From assembly GCA_035718275.1 (NCBI GenBank), contig DASTHI010000050.1, positions 1 to 64,000 of the forward strand: 64,000 nucleotides of DNA, in the 5' to 3' direction. The stretch comes from Pseudolabrys sp035718275 (GTDB lineage: Bacteria; Pseudomonadota; Alphaproteobacteria; Rhizobiales; Xanthobacteraceae). Below the pieces are notes generated by a model, which was not told where the DNA came from, made no database searches, and saw nothing but the letters and a program-made list of their open reading frames with translations. Below, one piece after another: positions 56,561 to 64,000 of this stretch. Position 1 is the stretch's first letter, and each line of letters starts with the position of its first letter. Made by a program: the position numbers and the translations under genes.

Positions 56561-56613
56561 GCGAAGCCTACTTAAGCGAGATCCCCGGGCAAGCGTAGCG
56601 AGACCCGGGGATC
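56551..56613 (+). terminator. Tandem stem-loops at the rplL-rpoB junction
   Basis: GCTTAAGTAGGC-GAA-GCCTACTTAAGC (56551-56577) contains the rplL stop codon. GATCCCCGGG and CCCGGGGATC (56580-56613) form a second perfect 10-bp stem around a 14-base loop. The remaining gap to rpoB (56614-56926) has no gene. Like the attenuator and RNase III site between rplL and rpoB of E. coli, these probably reduce read-through or direct processing; the analogy is inference. Confidence 0.65.
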
Positions 56614-56926
56614 GAGATAACTTGCCGTCGTGGACGGTCGGGACAAGCCCGAAGGCGAGCTTGGCTGATGAGGAGAGAACCGAGCGAGCGTATTGAGACC
56701 CGGGACGAAATAGCAATACCGGATAGTGCCGGGGGGGGCTCGGATCAGGAGAGACGGCTGTGAACCGCGATCTGCGGTCACGGTGAAAGATAATGCGGTG
56801 GTTCGGGCCAAGCTCGAATCACATAGTAATCGGACGGCCCCGACGCCTGTCCCAATGGTCGCGATGGATGGCGGCTGTTAGGAGAGGCGCCCGCGCCGGC
56901 CGCCAAACCGAATCGAGAGAGAAAAG

Positions 56927-59900
56927 ATGGCGCAGACGTTTACCGGTCGCAAGCGCGTAAGGAAGTTTTTCGGTACAATTAAAGAAGTGGCGGAGATGCC
57001 GAACCTGATCGAGGTTCAGAAGGCATCTTACGACCAATTCCTGCTGGTGAAGGAGCCCGTCGGGGGACGTCCTGACGAAGGCTTGCAGGCTGTCTTCAAG
57101 TCGGTATTTCCTATTTCGGATTTTTCGAATTCCTCCCAGCTGGAATTTGTCAAATACGAATTTGAGTCGCCGAAATACGACGTCGACGAATGCCGTCAGC
57201 GCGGGATGACCTATGCTGCGCCGTTGAAAGTGACGCTGCGTCTCATCGTGTTCGATATCGACGAGGAGACCGGCGCCCGCTCCGTCAAGGACATCAAGGA
57301 GCAGGATGTCTACATGGGCGATATTCCGCTCATGACGAACAATGGCACATTCATCGTCAACGGCACCGAGCGTGTGATCGTTTCGCAGATGCACCGCTCG
57401 CCGGGCGTCTTCTTCGATCACGACAAAGGAAAAACGCACTCCTCCGGCAAGCTGCTGTTTGCTGCGCGTATTATTCCCTACCGCGGTTCTTGGCTCGACA
57501 TCGAATTCGACGCAAAAGATATTGTCTATGCGCGCATCGATCGCCGCCGCAAGATTCCGGTCACCTCGCTGCTCTTTGCGCTGGGTCTCGACGGCGAACA
57601 GATACTCGCGACGTTCTACAAGCACGTCACCTATAAGCGCGCAAAGGAAGGCTGGCGCGTTCCGTTCGATGCCAATCGTCTGAGGGGCTACAAAGCTGTC
57701 AACGATCTCGTTGACGCCGATACGGGCAGGGTTGTCCTCGAGGCCGGCAAGAAGCTTACCGTGCGTCAGGCGCGTCAACTGGCCGATAAAGGTCTCAAGG
57801 CGCTACGTATGACCGATGACGAGTTGATCGGTCACTACGTTGCCGAGGATCTCGCCAACGGTCGTACCGGCGAAATCTACATGGAAGCCGGCGAGGAAAT
57901 CACGGAGAAGAACCTCAAGATCCTGATCGAGGCGGGCTACAAGGAATTGCCGCTCCTCGATATCGACCACGTCAATGTCGGCGCGTACATTCGCAACACG
58001 CTGGCCGTCGACAAGAACATGACGCGCGAAGACGCGCTGTTCGACATCTATCGCGTGATGCGGCCCGGCGAGCCGCCGACCGTAGAAACTGCCGAGGCTA
58101 TGTTCCGGTCGTTGTTCTTCGATCCGGAGCGTTACGATTTGTCTGCGGTCGGCCGCGTGAAGATGAACATGCGCCTCGACCTCGATGCGCCCGACACCAT
58201 GCGGGTGCTCCGTAAGGACGATATTATCGCGGTGATCCGCACACTGGTCGACCTGCGCGACGGAAAGGGCGAGATCGACGACATCGATCATCTCGGCAAC
58301 CGCCGCGTGCGATCGGTCGGCGAACTGATGGAAAATCAGTATCGCATTGGCCTGCTGCGCATGGAGCGGGCCATCAAAGAGCGCATGTCGTCGGTCGATA
58401 TCGACACCGTTATGCCGCAGGATCTGATCAACGCCAAGCCGGCAGCTGCCGCGGTGCGTGAATTCTTCGGCTCGTCGCAGCTTTCGCAATTCATGGATCA
58501 GACCAATCCGCTGTCGGAAATCACCCATAAGCGGCGCCTTTCGGCACTCGGTCCCGGCGGCCTTACGCGAGAGCGTGCCGGCTTCGAAGTGCGCGACGTG
58601 CACCCGACGCACTATGGCCGGATCTGTCCGATCGAAACACCAGAAGGTCCAAACATTGGCCTCATCAATTCACTGGCGACCTATGCGCGGGTGAACAAGT
58701 ACGGCTTCGTCGAGACTCCCTACCGAAAAGTGAAGGATGGGCGGGTGACCGACGAGGTGGTGTATCTCTCGGCAATGGAGGAGGCTCGTCACGCCGTCGC
58801 GCAGGCCAATGCCGCGATCGACAGCCGTGGCCGGTTCACGGAAGATCTCATTGTCTGCCGTCAGGCCGGTGACGTGCACCTCGTTCCGCGCGAAAAAGTC
58901 GACTACATGGACGTCTCGCCGAAGCAGCTCGTTTCGGTTGCCGCGGCGCTGATCCCATTCCTCGAGAACGACGACGCCAATCGCGCCTTGATGGGCTCCA
59001 ACATGCAGCGTCAGGCTGTACCGTTGGTGCGCGCCGAGGCTCCGTTCGTCGGCACCGGAATGGAAGGCGTGGTTGCACGCGATTCCGGCGCATCGATCGC
59101 AGCGCGCCGCACTGGCGTGGTGGATCAGGTCGACGCCACGCGTATCGTTATCCGGGCCACCGATGAGACGGATCCGACCAAGCCGGGCGTCGATATCTAT
59201 CGCTTGATGAAATATCAGCGGTCCAACCAGAATACCTGCATCAACCAACGTCCGTTGGTGAAGGTGGGCGATCGGGTCGAGAAGGGCGATATCATCGCCG
59301 ACGGCCCCTCGACAGATCTCGGCGAGCTCGCGCTCGGGCGAAACGTGCTCGTCGCGTTCATGCCTTGGAATGGCTACAACTTCGAAGATTCGATCCTGCT
59401 CTCGGAGAGGATCGTGAAGGACGACGTGTTCACGTCCATCCACATCGAGGAATTCGAGGTGATGGCACGCGACACCAAGCTCGGACCGGAGGAAATCACG
59501 CGCGATATTCCGAACGTGTCGGAAGAGGCCCTGAAGAATCTCGACGAGGCCGGCATCGTCTATATCGGCGCGGAGGTGCATGCAGGCGACATTCTCGTCG
59601 GCAAGATCACACCGAAGGGCGAGAGCCCGATGACGCCGGAAGAGAAGCTTCTCCGGGCGATCTTCGGCGAAAAGGCGTCCGATGTACGCGATACCTCGCT
59701 CCGCGTTCCGCCCGGTGTTCAGGGCACCGTCGTCGAGGTTCGTGTATTCAATCGGCATGGCGTCGAGAAGGATGAGCGCGCCCTGGCGATCGAGCGCGAG
59801 GAGATCGAGCGTTTGGCGAAGGACCGCGACGACGAGCAGGCGATCCTTGACCGCAACGTCTATGGCCGGTTGGCCGAGATGCTGGAAGGGCGGACCGGTA

Positions 59901-61048
59901 TCGCGGGCCCGAAGGGATTCAAGAAGGATTCGAAGATCACCAAGGCGGTGCTGGACGAATATCCTCGCTCGCAGTGGTGGCAGTTTGCTTCGCCGAACGA
60001 CAAGCTGATGGCCGAAATCGAGGCCATTCGCAAACAGTACGACGAGTCGAAGAGGCTGCTCGAGCAACGTTTTCTCGATAAGGTCGAGAAATTGCAGCGA
60101 GGCGACGAGCTTCCGCCCGGCGTGATGAAGATGGTGAAAGTCTTCGTCGCGGTGAAGCGCAAGATCCAGCCTGGCGACAAGATGGCCGGCCGGCACGGCA
60201 ACAAGGGCGTCGTCTCGAAGATCGTTCCCGTCGAGGACATGCCCTTCCTTGAGGATGGTACGCAGGTCGACATCGTCCTCAATCCTCTGGGCGTGCCAAG
60301 CCGGATGAACGTTGGGCAGATCCTGGAGACGCACCTAGGATGGGCTTGCGCCGGTCTTGGCTTAAAGATCGGCCAAGCCGTCGACGCCTACAACGCCCGA
60401 CATGATTCGCGTCCGCTCAAGGAGATCCTGAAGAAGGTCTATGGCGATGACGAGACCATCAAGTCGCTGAATGAGGACGCGCTAATTGAACTAGGCGGCA
60501 ACCTGCGCCATGGCGTGCCGATTGCCACGCCGGTGTTCGACGGCGCGAAGGAGGGCGATATCGAGAAGATGCTCGATCTCGCCGGCCTTGAACACTCCGG
60601 GCAGGTCACCGTTTTCGACGGCCGTACCGGGGAGCCGTTCGACCGCAAGGTGACCGTGGGCTACATCTACATGCTGAAACTGCACCACCTTGTGGACGAC
60701 AAGATCCACGCGCGATCGATTGGCCCTTATTCGCTCGTGACGCAGCAGCCGCTGGGCGGCAAGGCTCAATTCGGCGGGCAGCGTTTCGGCGAAATGGAGG
60801 TGTGGGCGCTCGAGGCTTATGGCGCCGCTTACACGCTGCAGGAAATGCTCACGGTGAAGTCGGACGACGTCGCCGGCCGCACGAAGGTGTACGAGGCGAT
60901 CGTTCGCGGCGACGACACGTTCGAGGCGGGCATCCCGGAAAGCTTCAACGTGCTGGTCAAGGAAATGCGTTCGCTTGGCCTCAACGTCGATCTGCACAAT
61001 TCGAAGCAGCAGCGGCAAGGACCCGAAACGGCCGAGGCGGCGGAGTAA
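56927..61048 (+). CDS. rpoB: RNA polymerase beta subunit
   Basis: A 1373-residue beta subunit, full length for alphaproteobacteria. The rifampicin region reads SQLSQFMDQTNPLSEITHKR and then LSALGPGG, with the Asp, His and Ser that are mutated in resistant strains all of wild-type form. Other landmarks are IETPEGPNIGLINSL, NTCINQRPLV, KPGDKMAGRHGNKGVVS (here PGDKMAGRHGNKGV) and QFGGQRFGEMEVWALEAYGA at the C-terminus. ATG 56927 follows GAGAGAAAAG. It is the catalytic-core partner of rpoC, 140 bp downstream. Confidence 0.98.
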   Translation: MAQTFTGRKRVRKFFGTIKEVAEMPNLIEVQKASYDQFLLVKEPVGGRPDEGLQAVFKSVFPISDFSNSSQLEFVKYEFESPKYDVDECRQRGMTYAAPLKVTLRLIVFDIDEETGARSVKDIKEQDVYMGDIPLMTNNGTFIVNGTERVIVSQMHRSPGVFFDHDKGKTHSSGKLLFAARIIPYRGSWLDIEFDAKDIVYARIDRRRKIPVTSLLFALGLDGEQILATFYKHVTYKRAKEGWRVPFDANRLRGYKAVNDLVDADTGRVVLEAGKKLTVRQARQLADKGLKALRMTDDELIGHYVAEDLANGRTGEIYMEAGEEITEKNLKILIEAGYKELPLLDIDHVNVGAYIRNTLAVDKNMTREDALFDIYRVMRPGEPPTVETAEAMFRSLFFDPERYDLSAVGRVKMNMRLDLDAPDTMRVLRKDDIIAVIRTLVDLRDGKGEIDDIDHLGNRRVRSVGELMENQYRIGLLRMERAIKERMSSVDIDTVMPQDLINAKPAAAAVREFFGSSQLSQFMDQTNPLSEITHKRRLSALGPGGLTRERAGFEVRDVHPTHYGRICPIETPEGPNIGLINSLATYARVNKYGFVETPYRKVKDGRVTDEVVYLSAMEEARHAVAQANAAIDSRGRFTEDLIVCRQAGDVHLVPREKVDYMDVSPKQLVSVAAALIPFLENDDANRALMGSNMQRQAVPLVRAEAPFVGTGMEGVVARDSGASIAARRTGVVDQVDATRIVIRATDETDPTKPGVDIYRLMKYQRSNQNTCINQRPLVKVGDRVEKGDIIADGPSTDLGELALGRNVLVAFMPWNGYNFEDSILLSERIVKDDVFTSIHIEEFEVMARDTKLGPEEITRDIPNVSEEALKNLDEAGIVYIGAEVHAGDILVGKITPKGESPMTPEEKLLRAIFGEKASDVRDTSLRVPPGVQGTVVEVRVFNRHGVEKDERALAIEREEIERLAKDRDDEQAILDRNVYGRLAEMLEGRTGIAGPKGFKKDSKITKAVLDEYPRSQWWQFASPNDKLMAEIEAIRKQYDESKRLLEQRFLDKVEKLQRGDELPPGVMKMVKVFVAVKRKIQPGDKMAGRHGNKGVVSKIVPVEDMPFLEDGTQVDIVLNPLGVPSRMNVGQILETHLGWACAGLGLKIGQAVDAYNARHDSRPLKEILKKVYGDDETIKSLNEDALIELGGNLRHGVPIATPVFDGAKEGDIEKMLDLAGLEHSGQVTVFDGRTGEPFDRKVTVGYIYMLKLHHLVDDKIHARSIGPYSLVTQQPLGGKAQFGGQRFGEMEVWALEAYGAAYTLQEMLTVKSDDVAGRTKVYEAIVRGDDTFEAGIPESFNVLVKEMRSLGLNVDLHNSKQQRQGPETAEAAE

Positions 61049-61188
61049 CCCATTCTGTATGCGCGGACATGTCCCGCGCGTTTCGATGAGGAAGGCACTG
61101 CCTTCCTGAGCGAGTTGGCTGGGCCAAGCCTGGCCGAGCAAAGGAAACAGCGTTAGCGGCCGAGAATGATCGGCAAGCGGAGAAAACG

Positions 61189-64000
61189 ATGAATCAAGAG
61201 ATCATGAATCTTTTCAGTCCGCAGGTTGCGGCTCAGGTCTTCGACCAGATCCGGATTTCAATCGCGAGCCCAGAAAAGATTCTGTCCTGGTCCTACGGCG
61301 AGATCAAAAAGCCGGAAACGATCAATTATCGAACCTTCAAACCCGAGCGTGACGGTCTGTTCTGCGCGCGAATTTTCGGGCCGATCAAGGACTACGAATG
61401 CTTGTGCGGCAAGTACAAGCGCATGAAGTATAAGGGCATCATTTGCGAGAAGTGCTCGGTTGAAGTGACCCTTTCCCGGGTGCGGCGCGAGCGCATGGGC
61501 CATATCGAACTGGCGGCCCCGGTTGCGCACATCTGGTTCCTGAAATCACTGCCCAGCCGGATCGGCTTGCTGCTCGACATGACCCTGAAGGACCTCGAGC
61601 GGATCCTGTACTTCGAATACTACGTCGTGCTCGAGCCAGGCCTGACGCCGCTCAAGGATCGTCAGCTGCTTTCCGAAGACGAGTTCCTCAAGGCGCAGGA
61701 GGAGTATGGAGCGGATAGCTTCACCGCGACCATCGGTGCAGAAGCCATTCGCGAGATGCTCAAGGCTATCGATCTCGAGAAGATGCAGGCTGAACTGCGT
61801 GCCGAGCTCGCCGAGTCGGACAGCGACATCAAGAAAAAGAAAATTGCCAAGCGGCTCAAGCTGATCGAGGCATTCATCGCTTCCGGCAACAAGCCGGAGT
61901 GGATGATCCTGACGGTTGTGCCGGTCATTCCGCCGGATCTTCGGCCGCTGGTGCCCCTCGATGGCGGGCGCTTCGCCACGTCCGATCTCAACGATCTCTA
62001 TCGCCGGGTAATCAACCGGAACAACCGGCTGAAGCGGCTGATCGAACTGCGCGCTCCGGACATCATCATCCGCAACGAAAAGCGAATGCTTCAGGAAGCG
62101 GTGGACGCCCTGTTCGACAACGGCCGCCGCGGACGCGTCATCACGGGTGCGAACAAGCGGCCGCTCAAGTCGCTCGCCGACATGCTCAAAGGCAAGCAGG
62201 GTCGTTTCCGGCAGAACCTACTCGGCAAGCGCGTCGATTATTCCGGCCGCTCGGTTATCGTGGTCGGTCCGGAACTCAAACTACATCAGTGCGGGCTGCC
62301 AAAGAAGATGGCGCTGGAGCTGTTCAAGCCGTTCATCTATTCGCGGCTTGACGCCAAGGGGCTGTCCACGACCGTGAAGCAGGCGAAAAAGCTCGTCGAG
62401 AAGGAGAAGCCGGAGGTTTGGGACATCCTCGACGAGGTGATCCGAGAACATCCGGTGCTGTTGAACCGCGCGCCCACCTTGCATCGGCTCGGTATTCAGG
62501 CGTTCGAGCCCGTGTTGATCGAAGGCAAGGCTATTCAGCTGCATCCTCTCGTTTGCGCCGCGTTCAATGCCGACTTCGACGGCGACCAGATGGCGGTTCA
62601 CGTTCCGCTGTCGCTGGAAGCGCAGCTGGAAGCGCGTGTGTTGATGATGTCGACCAACAACATCCTGCATCCGGCGAACGGCTCACCGATCATCGTGCCG
62701 TCACAGGATATCGTGCTCGGACTTTATTATCTTTCGCTAATGCGGGAAGGCGAGCCGGGTGAAGGCAAGGTGTTCGGCGACATGGCCGACATCGATCATG
62801 CATTGCATGAGAAGGTCATCGGCCTGCACTCGAAGATCAAATACCGCTGGGAAGGCGTCGACGAGAAGGGTGAGCCGTTCAGAAAATGGTACGAGACGAC
62901 TCCCGGTCGCGTGGTGCTCGGCAGCGTGCTCCCGAAGAACGCGAAAATTCCGTTCGATATCGTGAACCGCTTGATGACCAAGCGCGAGATTTCGTCGATG
63001 ATCGACACGGTCTACCGACATTGCGGGCAGAAAGAGACGGTAATCTTCTGCGACCGCATCATGTCGCTCGGTTTCTACCACGCGTTCAAGGCGGGAATCT
63101 CATTCGGCAAGGACGACATGGTGGTGCCGGCTTCGAAGTGGAAGACGGTCGAGGAGACGCGCGAGCTCGCGAAAGAGTTCGAGCAGCAATACAATGACGG
63201 CCTCATCACGCAGGGCGAGAAGTACAACAAGGTGGTCGATGCCTGGTCGAAGTGCACCGAGGCGATCGCCGAAGCGATGATGAAGGAGATCTCGTCGGCC
63301 AAGAAGGATGGCAACGGTCGCGAGGCGCAGGTCAATTCCATCTACATGATGGCGCATTCCGGCGCGCGCGGCTCGCCGGCGCAAATGCGCCAGCTTGCCG
63401 GCATGCGCGGTCTGATGGCCAAGCCCTCGGGTGAAATCATCGAGAGCCCGATCATTTCCAACTTCAAGGAAGGTCTTTCCGTGCTCGAGTACTTCAACTC
63501 GACGCATGGCGCTCGCAAGGGTCTTGCCGACACCGCGCTGAAGACCGCGAATTCCGGCTATCTGACGCGGCGCCTCGTCGACGTCGCGCAGGATTGCATC
63601 ATCACCGAGGAGGACTGCGGCACGAAAGCCGGCATCAAGGTGCGCGCCATCATCGATGCCGGGACCGTCGTCGCTTCGCTGGCGAGCCGTATCCTCGGCC
63701 GAACCACGGCGGAAGATGTGAAGGATCCCGCCAGTGGGAAGCTAATCGTTAAACGTGGCACGCTGCTGCAGGAGCCCGAGGTCGAGCAGATCACGAATGC
63801 GGGGGTGCAGGAACTGCGCATCCGCTCCGTATTGACTTGCGAGACCAAGAACGGCGTCTGTGGCGCCTGTTACGGACGCGATCTCGCGCGCGGCACACCA
63901 GTCAATATGGGCGAGGCAGTCGGCGTCATCGCAGCGCAGTCAATCGGCGAGCCGGGCACCCAGCTCACTATGCGCACCTTCCACATCGGCGGCGCGGCAC
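61189..64000 (+). CDS. rpoC: RNA polymerase beta' subunit (5' part, cut by window edge)
   Basis: The first 937 codons of rpoC are present and the frame stays open to the end of the window. The N-terminal zinc site (CLCGKYKRMKYKGIICEKC), the catalytic NADFDGDQMAVHVPLS with the three Mg-binding Asp, the second zinc-binding Cys cluster (LTCETKNGVCGACYGRDLA) and the bridge-helix region (GEAVGVIAAQSIGEPGTQL) are intact. ATG 61189 starts MNQEIMNLF. The missing part is the last third of the subunit. Confidence 0.98.
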   Translation, partial: MNQEIMNLFSPQVAAQVFDQIRISIASPEKILSWSYGEIKKPETINYRTFKPERDGLFCARIFGPIKDYECLCGKYKRMKYKGIICEKCSVEVTLSRVRRERMGHIELAAPVAHIWFLKSLPSRIGLLLDMTLKDLERILYFEYYVVLEPGLTPLKDRQLLSEDEFLKAQEEYGADSFTATIGAEAIREMLKAIDLEKMQAELRAELAESDSDIKKKKIAKRLKLIEAFIASGNKPEWMILTVVPVIPPDLRPLVPLDGGRFATSDLNDLYRRVINRNNRLKRLIELRAPDIIIRNEKRMLQEAVDALFDNGRRGRVITGANKRPLKSLADMLKGKQGRFRQNLLGKRVDYSGRSVIVVGPELKLHQCGLPKKMALELFKPFIYSRLDAKGLSTTVKQAKKLVEKEKPEVWDILDEVIREHPVLLNRAPTLHRLGIQAFEPVLIEGKAIQLHPLVCAAFNADFDGDQMAVHVPLSLEAQLEARVLMMSTNNILHPANGSPIIVPSQDIVLGLYYLSLMREGEPGEGKVFGDMADIDHALHEKVIGLHSKIKYRWEGVDEKGEPFRKWYETTPGRVVLGSVLPKNAKIPFDIVNRLMTKREISSMIDTVYRHCGQKETVIFCDRIMSLGFYHAFKAGISFGKDDMVVPASKWKTVEETRELAKEFEQQYNDGLITQGEKYNKVVDAWSKCTEAIAEAMMKEISSAKKDGNGREAQVNSIYMMAHSGARGSPAQMRQLAGMRGLMAKPSGEIIESPIISNFKEGLSVLEYFNSTHGARKGLADTALKTANSGYLTRRLVDVAQDCIITEEDCGTKAGIKVRAIIDAGTVVASLASRILGRTTAEDVKDPASGKLIVKRGTLLQEPEVEQITNAGVQELRIRSVLTCETKNGVCGACYGRDLARGTPVNMGEAVGVIAAQSIGEPGTQLTMRTFHIGGAA

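Noticed and set aside
58670..60334. A 554-residue minus-strand frame inside rpoB, with others at 56819-57778 and 57803-58612
   Set aside because: Antisense shadows of rpoB. They have no start site and no recognisable domain, and rpoB itself is complete.

Overview
The window comes from an alphaproteobacterial chromosome, most likely a Bradyrhizobium or Xanthobacteraceae-like member of the Rhizobiales (Hyphomicrobiales). This rests on the protein sequences of the secE-nusG-rplKAJL-rpoBC block, a FixK/FNR-type box (TTGAT-N4-ATCAA), many small secreted or membrane proteins of the kind common in that group, and ABC-rich catabolic gene content. There is no rRNA operon, CRISPR array, transposase or phage gene.

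Layout. (1) 0-12.7 kb holds envelope and stress genes: an M15 peptidase, an L,D-transpeptidase, an extensin-like protein, a glycine-zipper lipoprotein, a PEBP protein, an unusual FAD-oxidoreductase/patatin fusion, a VIT1-like transporter, hemerythrin, an ABM monooxygenase frameshifted by an 11-bp duplication, a PepSY protein and cytochrome b561 around a FixK/FNR box, an EF-hand protein, and a decayed DUF1185 gene. (2) 12.7-20.5 kb holds small proteins: a Gly/Arg-rich secreted repeat protein, a coiled-coil protein with three 56-residue repeats, a GlcG-like protein, CspA, S21, and a lone receiver-domain protein. (3) 20.5-38.0 kb is a RiPP island. It has two lanthipeptide precursors about 13.6 kb apart with nearly identical cores, a LanM synthetase with a Cys-Cys-Gly zinc motif, a lasso-peptide-type operon (precursor, PqqD/B1, B2, AsnB-like cyclase), and a same-strand block running YcjF - small membrane protein - peptide-export ABC transporter - SPFH protein - membrane coiled coil - ParA - YcjF, then a YejA-like peptide-binding protein. 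(4) 38.2-52.3 kb is a transport and catabolism locus: MOSC protein, LacI regulator, SDR, a complete branched-chain-type ABC importer, a three-domain RidA fusion, a single RidA, an amidohydrolase/deaminase and an SsuABC/NMT1-type importer. (5) 52.4 kb to the end has tRNA-Gly(TCC), a tandem-repeat region, tRNA-Trp(CCA), and the secE-nusG-rplK-rplA-rplJ-rplL-rpoB-rpoC cluster; rpoC runs off the end.

How the parts fit. The strongest candidate for a new system is the RiPP island. One LanM of the ProcM-like CCG class appears to serve two precursors in trans. The first precursor lies behind two perfect TGTGA-N6-TCACA palindromes, and the two cores differ mostly by synonymous changes, which indicates selection on the peptide. 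A lasso-type operon and a membrane-export block with duplicated YcjF proteins lie between them. The functional link among these parts is inferred from proximity only. In region 4, two importers, an amidohydrolase and imine-deaminating Rid proteins suggest uptake and hydrolysis of a nitrogenous, possibly heterocyclic, compound; the substrate is unknown.
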